From positions 13,332,501 through 13,396,500 of the forward strand of contig JAKSXM010000007.1 of NCBI GenBank assembly GCA_022575985.1: DNA of 64,000 bases, given 5' to 3'. Within the stretch, counting starts at the first letter, position 1. The number at the start of each line of letters is the position of its first letter. This DNA comes from Anagrus nilaparvatae (lineage: Eukaryota; Arthropoda; Insecta; Hymenoptera; Mymaridae). The notes under the pieces are model-generated. The model had not been told where the DNA came from and made no database searches. It worked only from the letters and a program-made list of their open reading frames with translations. The translations under genes and the position numbers were made by a program. Of the stretch, positions 33,746 through 46,566 are shown one piece after another.

Positions 33746-34925
33746 GGGAAGTTTGTTGTAAATATGTACAGTTTTTCAAGTGAGGATTGTGAAGAAACGG
33801 TCAGAGATTTTTGAGTAAACGTTTTTTTATTATACTGCTTAAGTAATAAAATAATTTTATTTTTATTTTTGTGAGGTTACTTCCGAGTCATAAGTGCGTA
33901 AAGAAGGCAGTATACGAAATTGGCGGGCAGGATAAGTCCAGTTTGACTTATCTGAATTAAAAAAAAAACTTTGGTAAGAGATTAAACCTAATTTGAGGGG
34001 TTGACTTCGAGTTTTTTCGAAAAAATTAATTACAAAATAAATGGCGACTGTACAAAGTTAAAACACAGAAAAATGCCTAAATTTTTAGGCCAAAGTAGCT
34101 ATAAAAACTTTTTATGGAAATTTAAAAAAAAAAAACTCGAAGTCAGCTTCTCAGAAATATATTTTATTAACTACTTAACAAATATGAAGTAAATCTGTGA
34201 AATAGTTATTGCGCAATCTTGCCCGCCATTTGTAAAAAAACTGTTTCGAGAAAAACGCGTTTAAAGTTTTAAAACTAGTTTTTCAATGCTGTTAATGAAA
34301 TTTTTTTTTGTGTTTTGTTATTTTCGTTTAGAGGAACTCATAGCGAAAAAATCTAGATTAAAATAAACATAAACATTAAAATCGGTCCTGTATTTTTGCA
34401 GAGAAGTTAATTAAAAAGTTTAAAAACGTGGTTTTTTTAAAAAAGGAATTTTTTTAGAAGGTTATTTTTTTTTTTAAATAATTTTTTTCAGTCATTAGGG
34501 ATTTCAGGCTAATAAAATAACCCATTTGCCTCCTTATGTTTGACTTGAAGATGATTATTTTCCTCTTCCTGGTCCCATTCGAAAATGGGGATTTTTGGCT
34601 ATTTTGGTACTGTGAAGTTTGGCTTTGTAAGCAACCGCAAAAATTCGCAAAATTTGCTGCATAATTTACATCCAAAATTAGCTCTAACACAACTTCTAAC
34701 TATTCAAAATAGTTAGAAGTATAATGAGAAAAAAATGGATCCATTTTCTTAGAATAATAAAGCTATTTGTTTAATTTCTTAAAAATGTAAGTTTGACACC
34801 GCGCGCGAAATAGGCCAAAAAGTATACTTAGAGAGGGGATTTAAATTCTTTTTTTTTTTACATAATCTTGAGGCATATATGAAGTGATTTATACACAAAA
34901 AAAATTTTGATTTCAGAAAAAATAT
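33746..34925. repeat. Diverged tandem relative of the preceding element
   Basis: Same order of landmarks as 32511-33741: AGGATTGTGAA, GAGTTTTTTCGAAAAAATTA, AATGGCG, TTACATAATCTTGAGGC. The sequence is clearly diverged and the right TIR is not recognisable. No coding capacity seen. Confidence 0.6.
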
Positions 34926-35590
34926 TTACAAAAAATATTTATTAAAAAACAGTCTCCCATATGAGTTACACTAAAACAGTCTATCTTAGTGATTTATCTC
35001 GCATGCGCTAATAAAAAAAAGATTTTGACCCTGGAATCGGATATTCGGGGAAATTTCCTATCCGGACCTAAAAGGAAGAATTTCTCATGTTAATAATAGT
35101 TTTTAACAGAAAAATCAAGATTTAGCTCTGGGAGTAAAAATTGGACTAGTGACTTATTTTTGGTAGTACTTTTAGAAAAAAATTCTTTGGGGCAATTTTG
35201 AAGAACCGAACACGCTTCATTTAAATCTTCCCAGTAAAAATTCTTGTATTTTATTTTTACCAGAGTCTTTGAAGTAGAAAAATAATTATTTCTAAAGCTT
35301 CATAGATGGATTTTTAAGTTAATATATCTTTAATATACTTAAATTTTTAAGAAAAATCAAATAAAAAAATTTTCCAAGCCATAAAAAAAATAGTTATGTA
35401 GTTTTGAACCATGCTTTTTTTTTTTTTTTTTTAATATTTAAAATCTTCTGTGAGCTAATATTGAAATATTGAAAAAAAATCTTAATTAGCAGCGTGCATC
35501 TCCAAAAATTTTAGAAAAAAAATGAAGCATCTAAGATTTATAATTTCTGTAGAAATGCTCATATATACAGCTATAAATTAATATTAAAGG

Positions 35591-37598
35591 AATCTCATTT
35601 TCTTTTTTAATTTTTTAATTTTTTAATTATTCGACGTATTATTATTTTATAATTTTATCATTAAAAAGTTTATTTATTAATTTTTATTAATTTTATCATT
35701 AAAAATTTTATCATTAAAATTTCTTATTGTTATCTTTAAATAATGAAATTTTTTTTTTTATCTTAAACCAGTCTTGGATTCATCATGCACAGCAGGCACG
35801 GACCACGGGCCCCCACCAAAAAGGCTATTTTTTAATTTTGTATCTCATGTATAGCTGTAACAGTATTTTTTTATGTTTTTATTTTTAATTTGTAAAACAC
35901 TATAATTTTTGTATTTTTTTTTTTAATAAATTGGCAGCTACAATCGCTTTTTAAGTAAAGTAGCAAAATATACAGAAGATATTTTTTTCCAATCATTATC
36001 ATTATTTCTTTCTTTTTAGTTGAAGAAACTTGAATTTCTGGATATATATATTTATATAGTTTCAAGATTTTTAAACAAAAAGGAAAGAAAAATATATAAA
36101 ACAACCACTTACTATATGTTTTTCAGTAATTATTAGCTTAAATTATAAATATATTTATTTATATTTATATTATCATTGACCATATTACAATACTGAGATA
36201 ACGTATTAATTGATTTTTAACCATGCACAGTGTAATTTAACTATAACAAGTATTATCGGACCGTTTATGTTTACTTGAAATAAAACTAAACTTTTAGTTG
36301 TTTCTTTTAATCGCTTGTTCGTTGCACTTATGGTCGCACTCTTGGTTGCACTGATGGGATATCGTCGGCCTTTACATTTTATATTATAATAAAAATCTTG
36401 GAAAAACCATACTATAAAGAGTATGTTGTATATTGTACCATGGGAAAAACCAAAATATTATATGGAGTATGTATGCTGTACCATGGGATAAACGAAAATA
36501 TCAAATTAAAAAAATACAGTTATGTCAGAATATATGAACTAAATATTTACTCCCAAGCAGAAAGAATTGAAGATCATAGTTTGGATCATATTTTTGCCTG
36601 TCTTTTTATTTGGGGTGTAATAAAAAGAGTTAATAGTCACTATTCTCTGAGCTTTGTACGATTGTTTGCACAGTATTCCACAAATTAAAATATTTTAGCA
36701 TTGTGATTTTTCGTATGAAAAAACAACGTAATTTAATAAGTTAAATAATGACCAATTAAAATTATTATTTTAAAAAAATGTTATAAAATGAAAAATAATC
36801 TTTAATCTTGTATTTATGGATTTCTTTCTCCATTTCTTTAACCAAATCTATCAAACCAATTAAGGTTTAAATCAATCAAAAAAAATAATATTTATGTATT
36901 ACATTTAAAAAAGGAATATCTTTTTTGATACCTACATAAAAATAATTGCAAAACAAAATTTACACTAATTTAATTATGGTTTTTCTTAATCACTTTTTTC
37001 GAGGCACATTGATTATTTTCTTACTTATCTTGGTATAAAAAATTGGTCAGAAGATAATTTTTGATTTTGTAAGTAAATATTATTCATCTGTATACTTTTG
37101 AGAAATGGGCATTTGAAAAAATAAAACATATTTATCTGGTTTCTCACGAACGCGCAGTTTAATTTAAGTCGATTTTAGACCTCAGAATAATCTTCTGCCA
37201 GAGTTCCTTAGGAAAATCAAAAGAAAAAAGCTTTACATGAAAAAATAAGCTATTAGGAGAAGAAATAAGAAAAATAAGCTCTTACTTTTTAAAAATGGTC
37301 GTAAAAAATGGATGCTAAAAATCAAGAATTGAACTTCCTTCTACATTGGTTTAAAACCGATAAAATTAATTTTTCTGGATAGGGGCCATGAAAGTACGCT
37401 GCGTGGCCAAGGAAATCAAATTTTCTCGCCACTGACGCAGAAATAGTTATTTTTTAAACACAGGACAAAATATTGGTTTTGACAAAATATTTATTTTCCC
37501 GTGATTTATAGTTTTAAATATAATGGATACAAAAAACGTCTCCCTAGGCTAGAAAATAGGTTTTTTTGTCCTACATATGTAAAATTGTATACATATGA
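35591..37598. other. Unit-1 end segment, no gene recognised
   Basis: Shared with 54680-56905. It contains GTTGCACTTATGGTCGCACT and GTACCATGGG repeats near 36320-36490 and a copy of the dispersed element at 37383-37500. The short open frames have no domain and are not conserved as frames between units. Confidence 0.5.
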
Positions 37599-37767
37599 CT
37601 TAAGAAGACCATATCCAAATCAAGCTATTTTAGTTATGACTCAAAGTATTCAAGGACCCCAAGAAATTGAATTTGAATTTGCCATGGAAGTTTATCATCC
37701 TAGTGGAATTTTTGCTGGTAGTGCTATTGCTAAAATTTTTATTATTGTTACGCAATATGAGTTTTGA
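37599..37767 (+). pseudogene. 3' fragment of the fibulin FC exon
   Basis: Encodes the last 55 residues of the FC module (LRRPYPNQAILV ... FIIVTQYEF, stop) with three base changes from 19236-19404, two of them silent. It is preceded by unrelated sequence and has no acceptor or start of its own, so it is a passenger of the duplication. Confidence 0.9.
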
Positions 37768-38190
37768 AAAAAAAGAAAACACATTTTATATTATGACTTA
37801 AATTTCTTTTGCATTTATTTTTTAATACAAAGTTTTAGTGCTTTTTTTCAATATTTTATATTTTTTATATCATAAAATACTTAAATACATTTTTATTCTT
37901 CTTTTGTACTTAATATTTTTTTGCATTCCAAAAAAAAAAATAAAAAATTGATAAAAATCATTTTTTGTATAAGCAAATACTTAATTATTGATTAATAAAG
38001 TTTTAAATTTATTAAATGTAAAATTTGTATATTTATATTTGTGATAATAATAAAGAAATTACAAAAAAATTACAATTTTTTCATGTAAAATTTAATGATA
38101 AAACATAATCATTCATTTTGAAAATTATAGCGTATTTAAAAATATACTTGTAATAAAAAATAAACTCTGACTGGGATAAGACTTACTTCT

Positions 38191-39330
38191 GGGTAATTCC
38201 ATGGATAAATAGCACAAAATGGAACGTGAAGTCTCAGAATTAAAAACTTTTATTTTTATTCGAAAAAACTATTTAAAATTAGATTTTTCAACAAATCTGA
38301 GGGTTTTTTATGGATTTATAAGAGAGTTATGCTGTTCTAAAGTTTTTTGGTAAAATTGCTCTCTTCTTCAGCCACCTCAATTTGACAAAATAAATAAAAT
38401 TGATTTTAAAAATATAGAAAAAATGAAAATTGAAAAATGTGATTTTATTGATTTTTGTGTAATTTTTTAATTATTTATAGACATTTCGATGAAAAATAAT
38501 CTCTAAACTTAAAAAAAAAACTTACTTTTCATTATTAGTTTACTAATTTTTGTTTCCCCAAACGAAGTACTTTTATTTTTAGATTTTTCATGATTTTTAG
38601 GCTAAAAATGTAAAAAAATCAAGAAAATCCCATTTTAAAAATATTCATTTTTATGAAATTTTTATAATCAATTTTAATTATTTTGTCAAATTGCTATGTA
38701 TCATTCTAAGGCTACTAAAATTACTATACCGTTGTAAAATTTCCTGCAGAATTCAATTTTTTTGTCAGATTTTCATATGATCACGTGACTAAGCGTGAAA
38801 TTAGCAAAATAACTAACAAGTCGAAAATGAGAAAATTGAAAAATTCACTAAAATCAGCATTACTCTCTTATATCAAAAATTACCCTCAGGAAAATTTTTT
38901 CTATGATATATATGAACTTTTGGAAAAATTTCAGAAGAAAAAATTTTTTTTTCAGTGGGAAGCCTTTTGGCTATTTTCACTTAAAGTTGTCAAATTTGGG
39001 GCAGAAATTTGAATTTTTCCGCAAATGGGCACAAAATGTGAAAAATCTGACTGAAAATTCGAATTCCTCATCAAATTTTACATCGAAAACCTTTTTTTTT
39101 TTTTCTTTTAACGTTTTCCGGAGCTTTTTTACGGAACTTTCAAAAATGGTGGCTGAGGAGAGCAATTTTACCAAAAAACTTTAGAACAGCATAGCTCTCT
39201 TAAAAATCCATAAGGAGCCTTCAGATTTGGCGAATCATCTAATTTTAAGTAGTTTTTTCGAATAAAAATAAAAGTTTTTAATTTTGAGACCTCGCGTTCC
39301 ATTTTGTGCTATTTATCCATGGAATTACCC
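38191..39330. mobile_element. TIR element, 1,140 bp, absent from unit 1
   Basis: Ends GGGTAATTCCATGGATAAAT and ATTTATCCATGGAATTACCC. The arms match for well over 100 bases (through AGCACAAAATGGAACG and TTTTATTTTTATTCGAAAAA). TTCT lies on both sides as a possible target duplication. The unit 1 counterpart at about 19814 is uninterrupted. No transposase. Confidence 0.85.
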
Positions 39331-39660
39331 TTCTCAAAGATACTTGATTACCCAAATTTTTAATTAAGGACCCATCACCTTTCCAATTAGCAAAACTGTA
39401 AAAAAAATTTAAATTATTTAATACCGCACTAAAAAGAATTTTTAACTTAAATCTCAATTACCGTTAGTGTTTAGAAAGACTGCTTAATATTCTGCAATTG
39501 TAAAAAAATTTTTAAATGAAAAATAATTTATTCATACTATTAAAGTCCTTTCTACGTCAGATTAAAAGTCGATATTAAATCTCGTAATTTTTAGCAATTT
39601 TTAAAATTTATATATTGTAGTTAAGGATTTTTAATGATCAATCGTAAATGGTCGATTTTA

Positions 39661-39819
39661 TGGAGTGTATTCTTACTAGATTCTAGGGGCACTAATTTAT
39701 TAAGATTCTGCTTGAAGGTAGTTTCCTGGATCCAGCTCAAGCAGAATTTGAATAGATTTTTAGTCATAATTAATTATTTTTACTCTAGTGCTTTTAGAAT
39801 CTAGTAAGAATACGCTCCA
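39661..39819. mobile_element. Small TIR element (copy in unit 2)
   Basis: Counterpart of 20084-20238: TGGAGTGTATTCTTACTAGA and its complement at the right end. Its better-matched termini show the family boundary more clearly than the unit-1 copy. Confidence 0.6.
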
Positions 39820-40140
39820 TGAAAGCGACCCTTAAATAACTCCCTTATATATAAATTTAAAAAGTTTTTAGGTGTTATGTTCGATTATGAATTAAGTTTT
39901 CAAAATCATATTTACATATATACAAGAAAAAACTAATCGTACAGCTAACATTATAAAATTTTTAAGGGGAACGTGGTGCATTTACACGTGAAAGTTGACC
40001 GACCCCTCGAACGTTTTACACAATTTAAAATACAGAAATTTTAAATAAAAGCGTATTTAAGGACGTATAACTACCTTTTTTGTTTGAGTACAGATTTTAA
40101 TAAAAACTGCTATATAACAGAAATTCACATTAAAAAAAAT

Positions 40141-43100
40141 GGGTGGTTTTCACAGGAACGGTGTACATAGTGTCCCCTCCATTTATATCCGAAACTAAAG
40201 CTCTTTTACACTTTTTTTTCTTTTAATAAAGATCTTTAAATAAAGACACAACCTACTATGCATATATTGGTAAGTTAAAAAAAAAAATTTTTTGGAGCAT
40301 ATGTGTTCAAAATGTCGCCACCGTTCGCTCTCCTTTTGCTTAATTGTAAACTTTGAGTATTAACAAACAGCATAAAATTTGAACTTAAATTTTTCTGTAG
40401 GATGCATATGACGTTTTTAGGTCCCAAAAACTCATTTTTTTCAACGAAACAAATTTTCATGCAATCCTTTTAGCTTACCGTCACATATAAGTCTGTCCCT
40501 CGATTTTAGCTCTTTTTAAGATTCCCACCTTTTATGGATGCGCACTCTATATGTATGCACTTGAAAGCACTGTGGTATTTTTTTTCTTACTTAAGGTTGA
40601 ATCAGGTGGATAGAAATAGAATTTTTTGAGTAAAAATTTCTGTAGATCGAAACTTCTGGAATGTTTAATATTTTTAGCCATTGATCATGTTATGTGTCCC
40701 TTAAAATTTAAACAAAAATTTTGAAAATTTATTGACTACAGACGGAGATATTAGCGCTTGAAATTTCATTAATTTTTGAGGTACTTAATTAATCAAGACT
40801 TTTTTACAAATAATCTGATTTTAAAAATCTTTGAATATAATATTTAGAATATTATTTAGCATCGATTCACTAAAAATAATCTCAATTTTTAACAATAATC
40901 TGAAATATATTTCAAGTTTTTTTATTTTTAGCCTAACCTTCCTTTTTCAAAAAATCAATTTATTCTCGGCGAAACGTAGAAAATCAAAATTTATTTTAGT
41001 GAATCGATGCTAAATAATGTCCTAAATATTATATTTAAAGATTTTTAAAATCAGATTATTTATAAAAAAGTCTTGATTAATTAGGTAACTCAAAAATTAA
41101 TGAAATTTCAAACGCTAATATCTCCGTCAGTAGTCAATAAATTTTCAAAATTATTTTTTTAATTTTAAGGGACACATAACGATCAATGGCTAAAAATATT
41201 AAACATTCCAGAAGTTTAGATCTCCAGAAATTTTTACCCAAAAAATGCTATTTCTATAAACTGATTCAACTTTAACTACTCATATAAGAACCACGGAAAA
41301 CTTAAAATTTTAAATATAAAAGCTTTAACTACCAAAACTAAAACTATTAGATCTTTAAAACGGCTTTACAAAAAAAAAAATGTCGCCACCGTCCATGTCA
41401 TTTTCTCCAAGTGTACGTCATATTTTTCATAAATATCTTGTATAGTTATATGTTTTGATGAAAAAATAAGATTCCCAGAGTTCGAGAAAATTTGATGACT
41501 GCAATACAAAGTTATTTCAATAATACATTCAAAATGTTGCCACCGTCTGCATAAATAAAAAAAACCCATAAGAATAACACGTAGAATTTATTTTTACATT
41601 TGTATTAGTGCCACTGAAAATTTGTGGTTTTTGAATCTTGATAAACATAAAAATACAAAAAAAAAAAAAAAAAAAAAATATATTTTAAGGAACACATAAC
41701 TTGATCAATGGTAAAAATATTAAACATTCCAGTTTCGATCTCCAGAAATTTTTACCCAAAAAACGCTATTTCTATCCACCTAATTCAACCTTAACTACTC
41801 ATATCGATCCGTCCTAGAAAAAAAGACTTACTTCGCGCTTCATTTTTATATACGTATATACTTTTATATACTTCATTAATATCAAAGAACATAATATACT
41901 GCTTATATATTATGTTCTTTGTTAATATACGTACGTTCCTGTGAAAGTCGCGCGCCGCTCATGATAAATACTCAAGATTTTATATTACTATTTTAGAATT
42001 TTGAATTATAATTAGATTTTTAACTATAAAAATATGAACAATAATTTTAAAAATATTATAATCATTAACAAGGGGAAACCGGAATATCTAGGACGTCAAA
42101 TTTTAATCTAAATTTATTGATGACTGTAATATGTTAAAAAAACATCCAAGAAGTTTTCCGTTTATTCCAACGCGCCTTCAGGGCCTAGAAACTCAGGGCT
42201 CAGTGTTACTAGAAGGTTATAAAAAAGGATTCTTAGGTAATTTTCCAAATAACGTAATCATCCTGAAATTCAACCAAAAAACTTCCTATTGGTCTCATTT
42301 TCTGTGTGTAAGTTTTACCTTTTATTCCCTTTAAATTGCAATTTTTTATCACCGTTTCTCTTATCGATATCGCCAATAAACCAAATGTTCGCCTTTGTCC
42401 CAAAATGACCAGTTTTCAAATTTTTACAAGTTTCAAGTTTGCAAAATACTTTACTCGCGTTTCCTAGATAAGACTCCACAAAGATAGTGATAAAATATGA
42501 TTTTTTTTTAAAAAACCTTTAATTGAGACTCTGTCTTTAAATTATCGTATTTGCTAAATGAACAATCGAAAAGAAACGAAAAGAAACGAATAAACAATTT
42601 TTGAAAACTTAAAGCTTATACAAAATTTTTGAAATCCAAGACCTGTTTTTATTGAAAATTGCAGTTTTGGTAGTAATTTAAAAATTGGTCTATTTGCTCC
42701 GAAAATATACATTTGGTTTATTGAATATAGTGTTTAAAAAATTGATTTTAAAAAATTATGGTTTACGGGGAATGAAAGGTAGCAATTATACAAAAAAAAT
42801 GAGACAAGCCGGAAGTATTTCGGTTGAATTTTAGGATGACAGCATTATTTGGAAAATTGCTTAAAAATCCTATTTAATAACCTTGCAGTAACACTGAGCT
42901 CTGCGTTTCTTGGCCCTGAAGGTGTATTGGAATAAACGGAGGGCATCTTCAATCTTGATTGTTTTTTCAACATTATATTACAGTGGTTATCAATAAATTT
43001 AGATTGTAATTTGACGTAGTTAAAACTCTAATTATAATTCAAAATTATAAAACAGTAATATAAAATCTTGACTATTGACATGGACAGTCTCGCCACGGCC

Positions 43101-43375
43101 AATGTCATTTTCTCCAAGTGTATGTCATATTTTTCTTAAATATCTTGTATAGTTATGATGAAAATTATATGTTTTGATGAAAAAATAAGATACCCAGAGT
43201 TTGAGAAAATTTGATGGCTTCAATACAAAGTTATTTCATAAATAAATTCAAAATGTCGCCACCGTCTGCATAAATAAAAAAATCCCATAAGAATAACACG
43301 TGGAATTTATTTTTACATTTGTAGCAGTGCCACTGAAAATTTGAGGTTTTTGGAACTTGATAAACATAAAAATAC

Positions 43376-43406
<31 letters not shown>

Positions 43407-43459
43407 TTAAAGTTGTGCCGTAAACAATAAAAAAATATACAGTTCCAGTGAAAACCACC
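40141..43459. mobile_element. Composite TIR element, 3.3 kb, absent from unit 1
   Basis: Ends GGGTGGTTTTCAC (40141) and GTGAAAACCACCC (to 43459). Flanks rejoin to match the unit-1 sequence at about 20745-20755, with an AT/TA-type 2-base duplication possible. The interior holds a palindrome at 40590-41285 (centre about 40940), a partial third copy of its end at 41680-41815, a second palindrome at 41940-43080, and a 300-bp direct repeat (41380-41680 and 43105-43390). No recognisable protein. Confidence 0.75.
41940..43080. repeat. Nested palindrome of about 1.1 kb
   Basis: The left arm (TTTCCGTTTATTCCAACGCG, CAGTGTTACTAGAAGG, about 42150-42220) and the right arm (about 42880-42945) are inverted copies with substitutions. 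Outer flanks AATATTGATAAATACTCAAG-like and CTTGACTATTGACATG are also inverted. It lies within 40141-43459. Confidence 0.65.
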
Positions 43460-43888
43460 CATATATATTTAAAGATTGAAGATCCTAGTGTGATTCCTTC
43501 ATTGTTAAATAATTAAAAATAATTTTGTTTTTTCGAGCATTTTACACACGTGATTCTTATAGGACGACTTTTACAATAAAAAATTTTAGTATTTTTTGAG
43601 TATAGTTTTTGATTAAAAAAAATTAGAACATATAAAAAAATATCGTAGAATATAATTATTTAATTTATTTTAGACTAGGGTGGTTTATTTATAACGAAAA
43701 TTTTATTTATTTAACAATGCTATCGTATAGTTATGCGCGCGCAAGGTTCTCGCTTCTACAGTAATATGATAGAAAGCGAGAGAGTCATTTGCTTATGTCT
43801 ATTATCCCCAGCTTTGTACTTTATATCCTTAAAACAAATTTTTTTTTTATTAATTTTTTTTTGGTCTAAACACAAATCAAGAACTTAC

Positions 43889-44036
43889 TTGCTTTCTTTG
43901 TCTATATATTTTTTTAATACAAAAATCATGAATACAGGATTGAAGCCAAATGGTCCAGAATTGTTGATGGCTCTTACAAGATCTTGAATTCTGATTTCTG
44001 ATTTATCAGTTACATCAGTATAATATGTATATAAAG
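43889..44036 (-). pseudogene. Copy B exon 9, frameshifted
   Basis: Relative to copy A it has 7 extra bases between the acceptor and the shared ACTGATGTAACTGATAAATC, so the spliced frame meets TGA. Downstream, the old frame (GPFGFNPVFMIFVLKKYIDK) is still readable. Confidence 0.75.
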
Positions 44037-44095
44037 CTGAAATAAAAAATAAATTTAATAGAAAAAGTTTTGATTTAAATAAATAAATTATTTAC

Positions 44096-44257
44096 TTTTT
44101 GATTAAACTTTTGCTACATAACAATGATGATGAAATGTCAAGTTTTTCTTCTGTTTTATAAGAATTTACATATTCATTCCACAAAAATTCCCAATCCTTA
44201 GACGTTCCGTGTTTAATTGCAGTACAATACACATAGCTACGTTCATTTGGTGCTGCT
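44096..44257 (-). pseudogene. Copy B exon 8
   Basis: 162 bases, 9 fewer than copy A (three residues lost near SKSLIKK). APNERSYVYCTAIKHGTSKD is unchanged. Confidence 0.8.
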
Positions 44258-44870
44258 CTGTGTACAAAAATTGATGAAAATTTATGTATTCTTTTTTCAA
44301 TAAACAAAGATTAAATTAGCACAAAAAAATTAATTTCATAATCAAGTAGAGACAAAGTTGCATCCCGCGAGTGCTTGAAGCGCCACATTTATTGCGCTAC
44401 GAAATTTCTGTTTATTTGAAGTATTAGAATTTAATTATTGAAGAATTTAATTAGAATTTAATTGTTATTTAAAAAAAAGATAAACTTTTGCAGTTGGAAA
44501 GTTTAACCAACTCAAAACTGCATATTGAGTTGCAACTATGAGTTTCACGGATATTGCATGGAAATGACTTGGAGTTGCAGAGAGTGCGAGGGTACACACT
44601 TATATTTCTGCAAAATTTTTCCAAGTCATTGTAAGTCAATCTTGAAACTTTAATGTAATTTCGCGAAACTCCTTTATAATAGCTTTTGGTTGCAATTCCG
44701 TATAAAGATCTTAATTTATTGAGGGTTTGTACTAATAAATAATTTATATATATTTTTTTTAGACTTTAATTGTAAATCAATAATTTTTATTTTTTTATTT
44801 TTAAATTGAATTAAACGTTATATTTAGAAAAATTATTAATATTATATTGTTTTATGATAAATTATCATAC

Positions 44871-45055
44871 TTTTTCCCATTTCTTTTATACTCTAAAAAA
44901 ATTTCCTTTGACCTTGAAATACATTCTGGATCTTCAAGTTGGCACAATAAAGACTCTATGTCTTTCTTTAATAAACTTTTTAAATGATTATCGTCAGTTT
45001 TACTATCAATATTATAATTTTTGCTAATATTCTTGAATAATGGAATCAGAAATTC
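44871..45055 (-). pseudogene. Copy B exon 7
   Basis: 185 bases as in copy A, starting EFLIPLFKNI, with intact splice signals. Confidence 0.75.
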
Positions 45056-45122
45056 CTAAAAAAAATTTCATAATTTGGTATAATGAATAAAATTTTTCAT
45101 AGTTCAGAATGAAGTAACTTAC

Positions 45123-45400
45123 TGAAACTGAATTAATGTTTTTAATAGCTTTGAATCTTTTAACTGAAGTTCGAATTTTATTGATAGCAGATTTTATAGG
45201 CAAATATTCTGTTTCTCGTGATAAATAATTGAGAGCCGATAAGGTTACATTATAACTTATCATTTTATTTCTTGATAGGTGTATCAAATCATCAATTATA
45301 GATGCTCTGTTCATTGTAGGTATTATTTTAAAATTATCACTGTTTAGTACATTTATTATTTTTTCCCAAGATTTCATATCATAGTTTATTCTGTAATAAC
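45123..45400 (-). pseudogene. Copy B exon 6
   Basis: 278 bases as in copy A; GYYRINYDMKSWEKII retained. The last 20 codons differ strongly from copy A. Confidence 0.8.
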
Positions 45401-45461
45401 CTGTAATTTTGACCAACATTTAAAAAGGATTGGTAATATATATTTCTGTTTTATACATTAC

Positions 45462-45853
45462 CAGCTGAATTGATATTTAAAATTATGAAATCAAACTTCG
45501 AATTATCAATGCTAACTACGTCAGTTTTTTTAGTAAGCCAGTAAACTGGAACATCAAATAAATTGCTAGTTTCTACAAGTTGATTTTTAGAAATACGGTA
45601 TCCGTTGCCCGTAATAGGAACATACCAAGTGTGCTTCTTTGGAACACTAGAACTCAAATTGTTGACTAAATTTGCCTTTTGACTTATTTTCAGATACTGT
45701 GATTCAACGTCAACTGAGATTAATGGATTGCCTAAGTAATCAAACCATGTATTCATTGCTGTTTCAATAGAAAAATTTAATTTTTTTGGCTGCTTATCTA
45801 ACTCTTTTTGAAAAGCATTCCATAAATCTTGAGGCTTAGCTGATTTATATGTT
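45462..45853 (-). pseudogene. Copy B exon 5
   Basis: 392 bases; 9 fewer than copy A (NLVNNLSSSVPKK instead of a longer Phe/Pro-containing stretch). In frame, with the same splice signals. Confidence 0.8.
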
Positions 45854-45934
45854 CTATATTTAAATATGAAGCATTAAATATTCAAATAGATTTTTTACAA
45901 TAAATAAATTGAACAAGAAAATATGATTATATAC

Positions 45935-46209
45935 CTATCTTTTAAATAACTTTGTATTGACTTTATAAAGATATCAGTTCCAAAGATCATTTCTACCATG
46001 CGTAAAATACTGGCATGTTTACTTGCAAAATCGTTGTGTACCATAGAATTTTGTACTTCGATTAAAAATTGATCAGCCATTTTCCAATTAGGATGTATCA
46101 TTTCTACCATGCGTAAAATACTGGCATGTTTACTTGCAGAATCGTTGTGTACCATAGAATTTTGTACTTCGATTAAAAATTGATCAGCCATTTTCCAATT
46201 AGGATGTAC
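45935..46209 (-). pseudogene. Copy B exon 4 with 111-base tandem duplication
   Basis: 275 bases against 164 in copy A. The segment HPNWKMADQFLIEV...ILRMVEM occurs twice in frame (period 111, starts seen at 45988 and 46099). The two repeats differ by only a few bases, so the event is recent. Confidence 0.9.
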
Positions 46210-46566
46210 CTGTAAAAAAAAAAGAATATAGATAAATTTTTTGAATATTAGCACCAAATTGAAAACTGAAAAAAAATATGGTTAAGGCAAAATAAAATTA
46301 AAAGCCCCAGTGATCACTATTGCGATTTGCGATTTAATGCTTGTATTTTTTGCCTAAAATTAAAAAAATTTTTTTTTGATGTGGTATGTGATAACTAACT
46401 TGATAAAATTTTGTTTTTTAATTTTTTCATTATTTTTTAAGAAATTAAAAAAAAATTTTCGGTTGCCACAATCAGATTTTTTTTTATATCAAACATTTAT
46501 AAATCGACATATAATGCTTCATATAATCTTTTGAAAGGTAATGTTATAAAGGTATACACGGTAGAG

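Larger units (their letters stand above)
30868..35590. repeat. Outer inverted repeat, arms 30868-31350 and 35200-35590
   Basis: CATTTCTACAGAAAT...GGAGATGCAAGCCGCTAAT at the left is inverted at the right (ATTAGCAGCGTGCATCTCC ... ATTTCTGTAGAAATG), and the poly-A tract at 31051 matches a poly-T tract at 35414. The interior holds the elements at 31353-32122 and 32511-34925. Only the left arm exists in unit 2. Confidence 0.7.
19236..37598. repeat. Segmental duplication, unit 1
   Basis: First copy of a head-to-tail duplication. It starts at CTTAAGAAGACC inside the fibulin FC exon and ends near a TAGGCTAGAAAATAGG / ATGTAAAATTG stretch (37547-37590). Shared blocks with unit 2: 19236-19812 with 37599-38190; 19813-20750 with 39331-40140; 20751-20885 with 43460-43600; 25790-28690 with 43620-46556; 28690-31350 with 49534-51892; 35750-37598 with 54680-56905. 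Blocks absent from unit 2 include 20886-25785 and 31353-35590. Confidence 0.88.

Noticed and set aside
36398..36688. 96-codon ORF in the unit-1 end segment
   Set aside because: The corresponding unit-2 sequence (55350-55640) has indels that break the frame, so it is not conserved as coding.
42131..42334. 67-codon ORF
   Set aside because: It lies in the arm of a non-coding palindrome and is not preserved as a frame in the other arm.
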